DNA from: Thiotrichaceae bacterium
Lineage (GTDB): Bacteria > Pseudomonadota > Gammaproteobacteria > Thiotrichales > Thiotrichaceae
Assembly (NCBI GenBank): GCA_027008665.1
Contig: JALVEA010000143.1
Location: forward strand, 1-12,582
Direction of reading: 5' to 3'
Length of the DNA: 12,582 nt
The notes under the pieces are model-generated. The model ran no database searches, had not been told where the DNA came from, and saw only the letters and a program-made list of their open reading frames with translations. Of this stretch, positions 1-6,948 are shown piece by piece. A program made the translations under genes and the position numbers. How positions within the stretch are numbered: position 1 is the stretch's first letter; every line of letters begins with the position of its first letter.

Positions 1-1
1 T

Positions 2-766
2 GTAGCAGGTTCGCAGATTGCGATTCAATCTTTGCCATATTGTCGGGGGCGTTCGCGCATTGGTATTATCAATCCTAGTTATGCTGAACATGCTTATTGG
101 TGGGAACAGGCGGGTCATGATGTTGTTTATATGATCGCTGATGAGATTGATTGCTTGATTCATACATTGGATGTTTTAGTTTTGATTAATCCTAATAATC
201 CCGATGGCAGGCAATATGCTGTGAGTGAGCTTTTAAAATGGCATCGGCAATTAAATGAAAAAAAAGGATGGTTAATTGTTGATGAGGCGTTTATGGACAG
301 TACCCCAGAGAAGAGTCTTTTATTGCAGTATAAAAATATGCCAGAAGGACTGATTATATTGCGCTCAATTGGTAAGTTTTTTGGTTTAGCAGGGATACGT
401 TTAGGATTTATTGCAGCCGTGCCTAAATTATTGCAACAAATAGCCCATCAACAAGGGCCGTGGGCTGTTTCACATCCTGCACGCTGGTTGGGTGCATTGG
501 CACTTAAAGATCAACAGTGGCAGCAACAAAGCCGTCGTTTTTTAGCACAACAAAGTCAAAAGCTATATCAAATTCTTTCTCTTTCTTTTCATAATATTCA
601 GCAAAGCCATTACTTTTGCTATATTCAACACCCACAAGCAAAACAAATAAAACAGCAATTAGCACAAAAAGGAATCTGGGTGCGTTATTTTGAAAATCCT
701 TCGGCACTTCGTTTTGGATTACCCGCTAATGAGGCAGAATTAAAAAAATTAAGCCATTTTTTGTAA
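2..766 (+). CDS. cobD: Threonine-phosphate decarboxylase (CobD/CobC type), 5' end missing
   Basis: This is a PLP-dependent fold-type I aminotransferase-family enzyme. It most likely decarboxylates L-threonine O-3-phosphate to (R)-1-amino-2-propanol phosphate, the linker of the cobalamin nucleotide loop, in the cytoplasm. The frame is open to the left edge and begins VAGSQIAIQSLP, matching the internal GSQ-AIQ-LP segment of the family, so roughly the first 80 residues lie outside the window. Visible motifs are NPSYAEHA, NPNNPDGR, the PLP-Asp region LIVDEAFMD, and the Schiff-base lysine in SIGKFFGLAGIRLG (Lys codon 374-376). The C-terminal ALRFGLP carries the substrate-carboxylate arginine. The TTG at 32 is internal and not a start. 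Histidinol-phosphate aminotransferase is the close alternative, but the NPSYAEHA and FFGLAGIRLGF wording favours CobD. No other cobalamin gene is visible; cbiB would be expected upstream. Confidence 0.88.
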   Translation, partial: VAGSQIAIQSLPYCRGRSRIGIINPSYAEHAYWWEQAGHDVVYMIADEIDCLIHTLDVLVLINPNNPDGRQYAVSELLKWHRQLNEKKGWLIVDEAFMDSTPEKSLLLQYKNMPEGLIILRSIGKFFGLAGIRLGFIAAVPKLLQQIAHQQGPWAVSHPARWLGALALKDQQWQQQSRRFLAQQSQKLYQILSLSFHNIQQSHYFCYIQHPQAKQIKQQLAQKGIWVRYFENPSALRFGLPANEAELKKLSHFL

Positions 767-790
767 AATAATTTACTGGAATAAACAGAA

Positions 791-1462
791 ATGAAATTAG
801 AAAAAGAAATAGTAGAAACTGCAGCAAATATCAGTAAAAGCGTTATCTGGCTACATGGTTTAGGAGCGGATGGACATGATTTTGTTGATTTAATTCCAGA
901 GTTACAATTACCTGCTGATATGGGGATTCGCTTTATTTTTCCACATGCACCGATTCGAGCGGTTACTTTAAATAATGGTTATAAAATGCGAGCTTGGTAT
1001 GATTTATTATCGCTTGAACGCGGTAAAACAGCCAAAGAAGCGGATGTTTTAACAACCGTTGATTGGATTAGCGAGTTGATTAATAAAGAAGTTGAAAACG
1101 GCATTGCCCCTAACAATATTGTACTGGCAGGATTTTCTCAAGGCGGAGTGATCGCATTGCAAACAGGCTTACGATATCCACAGCAACTCGCAGGAATTAT
1201 CGCGCTTTCAACCTATCTTCCCTTTGCCGAAAAAACCTTAAAACAACTAACAGACGCACAACGTAATATCCCTATTTTTGCGGCACATGGAATCAATGAT
1301 AATGTCATCCCCTTAATTAGCTGGAATACTTACGTACCAGAATTAAAACAAGCAGGACTTAGTGTCGAGGCTCATTCTTATCCAATGGAACATTCTTTAT
1401 GTCCACAAGAAATTACCGACCTTAGCCAATGGCTTCAAATCGCACTAGGAAACTTCTCATAA
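791..1462 (+). CDS. Carboxylesterase / acyl-protein thioesterase-like alpha/beta hydrolase
   Basis: A 223-residue cytoplasmic serine hydrolase of the phospholipase/carboxylesterase family (Abhydrolase_2), the usual length for the family. LHGLGADGHDF near residues 21-31 provides the oxyanion-hole region. GFSQGG holds the nucleophile Ser116, HGINDNVIP holds Asp170, and YPMEHSLCPQE holds His201, so the catalytic triad is complete. There is no signal peptide. Members hydrolyse short-chain aryl or acyl esters and sometimes deacylate proteins; the physiological substrate cannot be read from sequence. The ATG lies 24 bases after the cobD stop with only a weak purine stretch (CTGGA) before it. It may be co-transcribed with cobD, but a role in cobalamin synthesis is not implied. 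Confidence 0.9.
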   Translation: MKLEKEIVETAANISKSVIWLHGLGADGHDFVDLIPELQLPADMGIRFIFPHAPIRAVTLNNGYKMRAWYDLLSLERGKTAKEADVLTTVDWISELINKEVENGIAPNNIVLAGFSQGGVIALQTGLRYPQQLAGIIALSTYLPFAEKTLKQLTDAQRNIPIFAAHGINDNVIPLISWNTYVPELKQAGLSVEAHSYPMEHSLCPQEITDLSQWLQIALGNFS

Positions 1463-1473
1463 TCTACAGGCAA

Positions 1474-1505
1474 GAGTCCAAGCTTAAGACCGATGCTTAG
1501 CTAAG
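1474..1505. repeat. Partial copy of GAGTCCAAGCTT hairpin repeat (family A)
   Basis: GAGTCCAAGCTT at 1474-1485 is identical to bases in the repeat overlapping the end of rluD (3751-3762). It is followed by a related but altered right side containing the perfect palindrome CTTAGCTAAG (1496-1505). It lies in the 54-base gap between the convergent esterase and DUF1244 genes, so it could act as a two-way transcription end. There is no clear T-run. Confidence 0.45.
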
Positions 1506-1516
1506 GCTACTTATCT

Positions 1517-1834
1517 CTAATTATGCCCACTCACATCTGCATGTAATGGTTTCGTCTCTTCAAAAATTTTTAACTGTTCATCGGATGCTTTGGTTTGATG
1601 TTTTTCTTTCCACTCGGTAATGCTCATACCATAAATATATTGTTGTGCTTCTGCATAGCTTATCTCTTCTCCTAAAGCATTACCTGCGTTCATATACCAT
1701 TTACTGAGACAGTTTCGACAAAAGCCCGCTAGGTTCATAATATCAATATTTTGCACATCGCTACGACGTTGTAAATGCTTGATTAACCCACGAAAAGCGG
1801 CTGCTTCCATTTCTGTCTGTGTGTTTTTATCCAT
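1517..1834 (-). CDS. DUF1244 family protein
   Basis: A 105-residue protein of the DUF1244 family (SMc04008-like), whose function is not established. The family signature is clear: LIKHLQRRSDVQNIDIMNLAGFCRNCLSKWY at about residues 17-47, with Cys39 and Cys42 in a CxxC arrangement, then YGMSITEWKEKHQ at 68-80. The ATG at 1834 is chosen because the family begins about there. An in-frame TTG at 1924 would overlap the bamD coding region by about 70 bases and add unrelated residues. The start lies 16 bases after the bamD stop, so the two genes are probably one transcript. No signal peptide or membrane segment is present, so the protein is probably cytoplasmic. The two cysteines could bind metal or be redox active, which is inference only. 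Confidence 0.85.
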   Translation of the reverse strand: MDKNTQTEMEAAAFRGLIKHLQRRSDVQNIDIMNLAGFCRNCLSKWYMNAGNALGEEISYAEAQQYIYGMSITEWKEKHQTKASDEQLKIFEETKPLHADVSGHN

Positions 1835-1850
1835 ATTTTGATTACTTTTA

Positions 1851-2624
1851 TTAGTTAAAATCGCAATTAATTTGTTTAGTTTTGGGGAAATTGAGTTGTA
1901 AAACGCGCTGAGTATCTGATGCAAGTTTCTTTTTACCTAAGGCGTTGGCAGCGCAATACTTTATTTTTAAAGCCTCAAGTACCGCTGGCGTTCCTTGATG
2001 GTGTTTTATGGTGTAATCAGCACGATTAAACGCGGCTAAATAAGCATTACGCTTCATATAATATTTGGCAATATTAACCTCTGATTGTCCTAATGCATTT
2101 TTTAAGAAATTCATTCTATAGGTTGCATCTTTTGCGTATTCACTTTGAGGATAGCGGGTCAATAATTTAGAAAAATCATGAAACGCTTCTTTTTGACGTA
2201 CATTATCAAGATCAGAGAAACTACGCGGGAAGATCTTATCCATCAGACCTCCGCCACGATTGAAATTAATGAGTCCACGTAAATAAAGGGCATAATCCAT
2301 TTTGGGACTGCGTGGGTACATACGCATATAGCGATCAATTGTATCTAATGCTGTATCCGCTTCATCGTATTTATAATAGGCAAAAGCGGACTCTAGTAAG
2401 GATTGCTGTGCAAAACGTCCTAATGGATAGCGAGCTTGTAAAATTTCATATTTTTTAATCGCTTCAGCATAATCACGTTTTTTTAAAGCGGATTGAGCAT
2501 CTTGAAATAATTTATTAGCAGAATAGCCTTTGGTTGGATCTGATTTTTTTTGTGAACTAAGACTAGTGCAAGCCGTGAGTATGAAGAGCAGCACAAGGGT
2601 TGTTAAATAGACCCATAATTTCAT
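1851..2624 (-). CDS. bamD: Outer membrane assembly lipoprotein BamD
   Basis: A 257-residue TPR lipoprotein component of the BAM complex, which folds beta-barrel proteins into the outer membrane; it acts at the periplasmic face. The start MKLWVYLTTLVLLFILTAC gives a lipoprotein signal peptide with lipobox LTAC and lipidated Cys19. The Shine-Dalgarno AAAGGTGA sits four bases before this ATG, so this start is preferred over an upstream in-frame ATG at 2684. TPR-like helices follow, for example LFQDAQSALKKRDYAEAIKK, YEILQARYPLGRFAQQSLLE and AFAYYKYDEADTALDTIDRY, with the family hallmark of paired YP/RYPxS segments. The length is close to E. coli BamD (245 residues). The gene is divergent from rluD, as yfiO (bamD) and rluD are in E. 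coli. This is good evidence for a Gram-negative host. Confidence 0.94.
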   Translation of the reverse strand: MKLWVYLTTLVLLFILTACTSLSSQKKSDPTKGYSANKLFQDAQSALKKRDYAEAIKKYEILQARYPLGRFAQQSLLESAFAYYKYDEADTALDTIDRYMRMYPRSPKMDYALYLRGLINFNRGGGLMDKIFPRSFSDLDNVRQKEAFHDFSKLLTRYPQSEYAKDATYRMNFLKNALGQSEVNIAKYYMKRNAYLAAFNRADYTIKHHQGTPAVLEALKIKYCAANALGKKKLASDTQRVLQLNFPKTKQINCDFN

Positions 2625-2725
2625 AAAATCACCTTTATAATTTGTGTTATTGGCGAGCATTTCTTCTTCAAAATGAAAAAGCAAGCATATTTAAGCACAA
2701 TTGAAGCATTAATTGTACATCATAT

Positions 2726-2740
2726 TAGGATATTATCCTA
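2726..2740. promoter_or_regulatory. Perfect palindrome in the bamD-rluD divergent spacer
   Basis: TAGGATA-T-TATCCTA is a perfect inverted repeat with a one-base centre, about 65-80 bases upstream of rluD and 100-115 bases upstream of bamD. The spacer (2625-2803) must hold promoters for both genes. The palindrome contains TATTAT, which could be a -10 box, and its symmetry could serve as an operator. No convincing -35 box was found at the right spacing, so the role is inferred from position and symmetry. Confidence 0.3.
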
Positions 2741-2803
2741 CGCCTAGGAAGTTGCCATCAAACAGGAAGCTTCTTGATCATTTGTAAACAAGATATAAAA
2801 ATT

Positions 2804-3778
2804 ATGACCAATCAATCCCCTATTTTATTTAATGTACCCTATGAGCGTGCTGGCTTTCGTGTCGATCAAATCGTTGCGGAGTTTTGTCCACAATACTCTC
2901 GCAGTCAATTACAAAAATGGATTAAATCTGGCAATGTACTGATTAATGGTAAGCAAAGAAAATGCAAAGATAAATTAACAGGAGAAGAGAAAATCAGTGT
3001 GCAACCTATTTTAGTTGAACGCACGGATTCCCTTCCTGAAAATATTGATCTGGACATTGTGTATGAAGATGATGAACTGATTGTTATCAATAAACCTGCC
3101 GGGCTAGTGGTTCACCCCGGTGCAGGCAATACACACGGCACATTAATGAATGGGCTATTAGCACATAATAAAAATCAAGCGAATTTACCCCGTGCGGGTA
3201 TTGTGCATCGGCTTGATAAAGATACCACGGGCTTAATGATGGTCGCAAAGACGCTAGAAACCCATTACAGCTTAGTGGAACAATTACAACGGCATGAAGT
3301 AAAACGTGAGTATCTTGCATTGGTTTCCAGCGAAGTTATTTCAGGAGCTACTATAGAAGCTAATATTGCACGTAATCCACGAGACCGTAAAAAAATGACG
3401 GTTTGCGATGACAGTGTTGGAAAATACGCCATTACCCATTATCGTATTGAACAAAAAATGCCAAATTTCACCCTACTACGTGTCCATTTAGAAACAGGGC
3501 GAACCCATCAAATACGGGTACATTTAAGCTCGAAAAATATGCCCATTGTAGGTGACAGAACCTATGCAGGAAGGCTTAAAGTCCCTGCGGGTTTAGACGA
3601 GGAAACACGTATTAAAGTACAGAAATTTAATCGGCAAGCACTTCACGCAACACGACTCACCATCATTCATCCACAATCTGAGGAAAAAATGTCATGGGAA
3701 GTAGCAATGCCTAATGATATGCAGGAAATGGTAGATGAATTAACAGGTCGGAGTCCAAGCTTTAGCTTGTGCGAGTGA
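2804..3778 (+). CDS. rluD: 23S rRNA pseudouridine synthase RluD
   Basis: A 324-residue enzyme that makes pseudouridines in helix 69 of 23S rRNA (positions 1911, 1915 and 1917 in E. coli numbering). Domain order: an N-terminal S4 RNA-binding domain at about 15-75 (GFRVDQIVAEFCPQYSRSQL, GNVLINGK), then the RluA-type catalytic domain with YEDDELIVINKPAGLVVHPG and HRLDKDTTGL (135-144; catalytic Asp138). The late motif TGRTHQIRVHL follows. ATG 2804 is preferred over an in-frame TTG at 2774 because the family begins about there; the Shine-Dalgarno is weak. The last ten residues, GRSPSFSLCE, do not resemble the usual RluD tail and are encoded by a dispersed hairpin repeat. pgeF/yfiH, which follows rluD in E. 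coli, is absent here. RluC is a less likely identity, given length and the bamD neighbour. Confidence 0.94.
   Translation: MTNQSPILFNVPYERAGFRVDQIVAEFCPQYSRSQLQKWIKSGNVLINGKQRKCKDKLTGEEKISVQPILVERTDSLPENIDLDIVYEDDELIVINKPAGLVVHPGAGNTHGTLMNGLLAHNKNQANLPRAGIVHRLDKDTTGLMMVAKTLETHYSLVEQLQRHEVKREYLALVSSEVISGATIEANIARNPRDRKKMTVCDDSVGKYAITHYRIEQKMPNFTLLRVHLETGRTHQIRVHLSSKNMPIVGDRTYAGRLKVPAGLDEETRIKVQKFNRQALHATRLTIIHPQSEEKMSWEVAMPNDMQEMVDELTGRSPSFSLCE
3750..3769 (+). repeat. Family A hairpin repeat forming the rluD 3' end
   Basis: GGAGTC followed by the hairpin CAAGC-TTTA-GCTTG. A second copy stands at 10305-10324 and a partial one at 1474. It lies in the rluD frame, nine to ten bases before the stop, and codes for the tail residues SPSFSLC. 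Confidence 0.65.
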
Positions 3779-3800
3779 CAAGATAAAGAACAAACCAGCG

Positions 3801-3821
3801 AACGGGTTTACAAAACCCGTC
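3801..3821. repeat. Family B hairpin, copy 1
   Basis: ACGGGTTT (3802-3809), loop ACA, AAACCCGT (3813-3820): a perfect 8-bp stem. On the minus strand the flanking bases 3821 and 3801 add a G-U pair. It shares core and loop with the copy at 3872-3896 and is the first of three hairpins between convergent rluD and the exonuclease gene. Confidence 0.7.
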
Positions 3822-3832
3822 CAGCTAGTGAA

Positions 3833-3858
3833 AAGCCTCACAGTTTCCTGCAAGGCTT
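3833..3858 (-). terminator. Hairpin with GAAA tetraloop, likely 3' end of the minus-strand exonuclease transcript
   Basis: Read on the minus strand the RNA is AAGCCU-UG-CAG, loop GAAA, CUG-UG-AGGCUU, followed by UUCAC. Both UG/UG positions make G-U pairs, giving a continuous 11-bp stem with a GNRA loop and four U in a row at its end. On the plus strand the same positions become CA/CA mismatches with a TTTC loop. The structure is therefore better on the minus strand, about 135 bases past the exonuclease stop. The U-run is short, so RNA processing or 3'-end protection is an alternative. Confidence 0.5.
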
Positions 3859-3871
3859 CTTTAAAAACGTT

Positions 3872-3896
3872 TCGACGGGGTTACAAACCCCGTCGA
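3872..3896. repeat. Family B hairpin, copy 2
   Basis: TCGACGGGGTT (3872-3882), loop ACA, AACCCCGTCGA (3886-3896): a perfect 11-bp, GC-rich stem in an AT-rich region. It is related to the copies at 3801-3821 and 10237-10261. Within this convergent gap it may end transcription or protect RNA ends, but no T-run follows on either strand. Confidence 0.75.
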
Positions 3897-3993
3897 GATA
3901 ACTGGATAAATAAAATCAACGTGTTACGGTGGATGTGTTACACTTATCGATCCTAGAGTTTGGATTTGGCAAAGGTATTGATTGTTTAAATCG

Positions 3994-5811
3994 TTAAACC
4001 ACCCGAAAATTAGCCTGTAAATGTGCAATGTCAACAGAGGTGACTTCAACCATTAACGATTGGTCTAATTCAACACTGCCTTTAATGCGTATTCTTGGTT
4101 CTAATCCTAAGGTTGGCATTACTACGGTAACTTTACGATCATTTAACATCACCACAATTGCTTCGCCTTGCCATTTTTTATTTTGTTGTAAATACAGCAT
4201 TTTCCAGTGTTGAGTGGAGAAGCGTTCTGCTTTACGCGATGCGAATGAGGCTTCATCTGCGAGTCCAATACGTTCAACTAATGCTTCATGTGTTAGCATT
4301 GCTTGCCCTGTTATAAAAGCACGTAATTGTTGATGAGTGACCAGATCAAGATAACGTCTTAATGGACTGGTGACGCGGGTATAATGGGGTAAACCTAAAC
4401 CAAAATGAGCCTCGGCTTCTGTTGAATGGCGTGAGGCTTTAAAACAACGGCGATAAGCGTAATGTTCAGAGGGCTTTTCTGGGTGCTGGATTTTTTCTGG
4501 TTCAGGCTGGTAGGCATAGGGAATCGGAATATTATTTTCCTTAGCAAATTGAGATATTGCCTCTCCTGCTGCCAGCATCGATTCCGCAACTAATTGGCGA
4601 CTGCCATCACCATTAAAAGGTTGTATACAAATTTCCCCATTTTTAAGGTAAAGATTGACTTCAGGTAGCTTTAGCATGGCGGCATTATTATCAATACGTC
4701 GTTGACGATAACGATCTGTAAGCGTTTTTAATCCAGCAAAGGTGGTTTCCAATTCCTGATCTGCCTCGTCATAAGTGGTTCGTGTCACTTGAAGTTGTGA
4801 AAAACATACTTCAATATTTTCTAACTCGCCCGTGGGTGTTATTGTAAATCCAATCGATAAAGCAGGGCTTTGTTGCTGTAAGCCTAGACCTAATTGCTCA
4901 GTAATTTTAGGCGGTAACATGTGAATCACTTGATCAGGCAGATACAAATTAGCGCCGCGTGAACGCGCTTCAATATCCAATTCAGAATCAGGGATAATAA
5001 GGGAGGAAGCATCCGCAATATGTACCCATAAATGATCCCCCTCCCATGAAATAGCATCATCAGGGTCTTGATTACCCACATCATCAATTGCCCATGCTTG
5101 CAAATGGGTTAAATCACGCCGTTTTGTCTCCATTGCCGTTGGAATTTCTAATTGAGGTTGGCTCATATCAATCCCCATGCGTCGTGGCCAAGGGTTATGT
5201 TGTGGTTCCCAATATCCCAATTTCAGCAATAATTTATGTGCGCTTTCTTTGGTTTCACCAATACCAACCGCTTTTAGAATACGACTATTTTCACGCTCTC
5301 CATAGGCGAGCTGCTCTACCTCCGCAAGATGGGTATAATCTTGCTTCTCTATCTGCCCTTTTCGAATTCGAGTAAGCAATGCCTTCCATGCTTCTTCTTT
5401 TGCTTTTTTAGCTTCACGTTCCTGCTTCTCTTTAGCAATCATATCTGCTGGACGTGCTTGAATTTTATCAATATCCCCCTCAAAATAAAGCCCATCCACA
5501 ACCAGCATCCAACTTGACCATGCACTTTGTGGCGTATAATCATCGTATAAAAACTCTGCCAACTCCTCTAAAGAAACCGTTTCACCCTCTAATAACTCCA
5601 ACGTCTCCTCTAACGTCGCAAGCTCCTCAGGTTTTTTCATATCGAGACTAGTGACATCTTTGATAGGGCCAGGATGGAGTAATTTAATATCTTTATCACG
5701 CACTCGTTTAGTGGTTTTAAAGAATAAAATTTCGAACTTATCCGTCACCTTTGTGACTATCGCAGCTTTACTTTTGTAGTAAACCAATGCGCCTTTTGTT
5801 ATCTCTGACAT
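3994..5811 (-). CDS. RNase II/R-family exoribonuclease (RNB domain protein)
   Basis: A 605-residue member of the RNB superfamily, which degrades single-stranded RNA processively from the 3' end in the cytoplasm. The RNB domain spans about residues 235-500. AWAIDDVGNQDPDDAISWEG holds the metal-binding aspartates (Asp243, 244, 249, 251, 252). HIADASSLI follows, then LYLPDQVIHMLPP, and YTRVTSPLRRYLDLVTHQQL (477-496) is the conserved RNA-contact segment. The first 120 residues (KGALVYYKSKAAIVTKVTDK and on) may form a small beta-barrel. Residues 124-150 are highly charged and probably helical. The protein is shorter than RNase II (644) or RNase R (about 810) and has a divergent DPDD where DFDD or DLDD is usual. 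The C-terminal S1 domain is short. The ATG at 5811 has only a weak Shine-Dalgarno. rnb or rnr cannot be assigned with confidence. Confidence 0.85.
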   Translation of the reverse strand: MSEITKGALVYYKSKAAIVTKVTDKFEILFFKTTKRVRDKDIKLLHPGPIKDVTSLDMKKPEELATLEETLELLEGETVSLEELAEFLYDDYTPQSAWSSWMLVVDGLYFEGDIDKIQARPADMIAKEKQEREAKKAKEEAWKALLTRIRKGQIEKQDYTHLAEVEQLAYGERENSRILKAVGIGETKESAHKLLLKLGYWEPQHNPWPRRMGIDMSQPQLEIPTAMETKRRDLTHLQAWAIDDVGNQDPDDAISWEGDHLWVHIADASSLIIPDSELDIEARSRGANLYLPDQVIHMLPPKITEQLGLGLQQQSPALSIGFTITPTGELENIEVCFSQLQVTRTTYDEADQELETTFAGLKTLTDRYRQRRIDNNAAMLKLPEVNLYLKNGEICIQPFNGDGSRQLVAESMLAAGEAISQFAKENNIPIPYAYQPEPEKIQHPEKPSEHYAYRRCFKASRHSTEAEAHFGLGLPHYTRVTSPLRRYLDLVTHQQLRAFITGQAMLTHEALVERIGLADEASFASRKAERFSTQHWKMLYLQQNKKWQGEAIVVMLNDRKVTVVMPTLGLEPRIRIKGSVELDQSLMVEVTSVDIAHLQANFRVV

Positions 5812-6010
5812 CGCTTTAATTTCTTGCTTCCGTATCGATTTAAAAGGCAGAGATAGTAGCGTACTATTGGGGGTTATGCTGAGATTTAATTAAAATTTAA
5901 GCTTAAAATGGTCTTTTTCGCTGTATGTAAATCAATTAACTGATTCTTGCTTGCAGTGCCTTTAAGTTGATTGTTATTAAAACAATACTTCGGACAAATA
6001 ATTTAGATAA

Positions 6011-6646
6011 CTAGAAAAAGCGAGAGCTTCCTCAATTGTAAGCGTTACCAAACAACTTAAACCTCAGCAAAAATTTATTACAAGCGTATTGCCCACCCTC
6101 TGCTTCTTTCGTGGAAAAGCCACGTTTCGCAATCTTAGCCGTTATAGTGATTATTGTTAAAAAACCTACTCAAGATAGTACAGGAAACCCTTTGATTTTA
6201 CACAGTTTAATCTCAATTTTTTAACCAAATAACTCCCTAAAAAAGCACACCTGATTGTAGCTATGGATTGTCACTTTACTGAAAAAAGTGGTCAGAAAAG
6301 CTATGATCTAGCTTGGTTTCATAATGGAAAAACAGGACGAGCAGAGAGAGGTTTAGAGTTCTCAGAACTTGCTATCATTGATGTCAATTACAATACAGCC
6401 TATCACCTTTCCTCCAAACAAACACCTAATCAACTTGATGATGATCAAACACGTATGGATGTCTATCTCCAGCATTTAAGATGGTTATATACGGGCGAGA
6501 AAAAGCTATTAGGGTGACATAAACAATATGATGGGAAAGTGATATTTGATGAGCATCAGGTACGCTTTGAACAGCAAGTACTTGATCCAGACACCCAGCT
6601 CTATACAGCGTTTGAAAATCAGAAAATTGAATCAATATCTGACAGA
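6011..6646 (+). pseudogene. Decayed DDE (IS4-like) transposase
   Basis: Read in a single frame from about 6011 with in-frame stops ignored, this gives a recognisable transposase. The N-terminal part reads TLCFFRGKATFRNLSRYSDY, then KTYS and YRKPFDFTQFNLNFLTK. The catalytic core follows as KKAHLIVAMDCHFTEKSG, WFHNGKTGRAERGLEFSELA, IIDVNYNTAYHLSSKQTP and MDVYLQHL. MDCHF carries the first catalytic Asp. The frame is broken by TAA 6158, TAG 6176, TAA 6230 and TGA 6515, and ends at TAG 6647. After YLQHL the text jumps to RWLYTGEKK, and KQYDGK appears just after the TGA. The segment with the second catalytic Asp (VDGFY-like) appears deleted. The C-terminal Glu region is also missing. No terminal inverted repeats or target duplication were identified. 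The element is dead; only the stretch from 6263 to 6517 remains open. The exact IS family is uncertain. Confidence 0.75.
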
Positions 6647-6647
6647 T

Positions 6648-6872
6648 AGAATTATTCTGTTAGATTTCCAGCCAACATCAATTAAATTACATCCTGAGTA
6701 TCAAGGGCTTATTAATTCTGCAATTTTTTGACGTTGCTTCTTATCAAATTGCTTTGCTGGATAAAGAGGTGAAGTTTCTTTTGACGATGAGGTGGCTAAC
6801 GTGTTATCTATTGTGAGTGTGGTCATTTGGCTTTTTTACTGTTATTGGTATTTCATTAAGGATACCAAATGA
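6648..6872 (+). pseudogene. Possible frameshifted membrane-protein remnant
   Basis: Three consecutive open pieces read like one protein. RIILLDFQPTSIKLHPEYQG and LINSAIF run up to TGA 6729, directly after a run of six T. DVASYQIALLDK continues one frame over from 6730. GEVSFDDEVANVLSIVSVV, then IWLFYCYWYFIKDTK, returns to the first frame from 6768 and ends at TGA 6870. The last piece has a hydrophobic, aromatic segment fit for a membrane helix. A 25-codon frame starting MTTLNVSSLP overlaps that stop as ATGA (6869) and ends at 6946; it might be a former downstream gene. I do not recognise the family. Chance open frames in AT-rich DNA are a real alternative. Confidence 0.3.
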
Positions 6873-6876
6873 CTAC
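6819..6876. repeat. 12-base inverted repeat, GTGGTCATTTGG / CCAAATGACTAC
   Basis: The arms 6819-6830 and 6865-6876 are complementary at 11 of 12 positions (one G-T). A competing inner hairpin, TTGGTAT (6845-6851) with ATACCAA (6862-6868), shares the right arm. The repeat overlaps the end of the membrane-protein remnant. It could be an old element end or chance in degenerate DNA. Confidence 0.4.
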
Positions 6877-6948
6877 TCTTAATGTGAGTTCGTTACCTTG
6901 TTATGAATCATGCCGAATTTTGGAACAAGAAAAACTCCCTAACTAATC

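Noticed and set aside
1835..1924. N-terminal extension of the DUF1244 protein from TTG 1924
   Set aside because: It overlaps the end of bamD in another frame and adds residues that do not belong to the family; ATG 1834 fits better.
3801..3896. CRISPR array
   Set aside because: Only two similar short palindromes with a different hairpin between them; no regular repeat-spacer pattern and no cas genes.
3913..3945. Direct repeat of GTGTTAC in the rluD-exonuclease gap
   Set aside because: Two seven-base copies only; too short to distinguish from chance.
4028..5651. Several plus-strand open frames of 60-95 codons inside the exonuclease gene
   Set aside because: They are antisense to a strongly supported RNB gene, have no recognisable domains, and look like frame shadows.
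6426..6635. Minus-strand open frame across the transposase fossil
   Set aside because: It is antisense to the readable transposase text, with no recognisable protein features.
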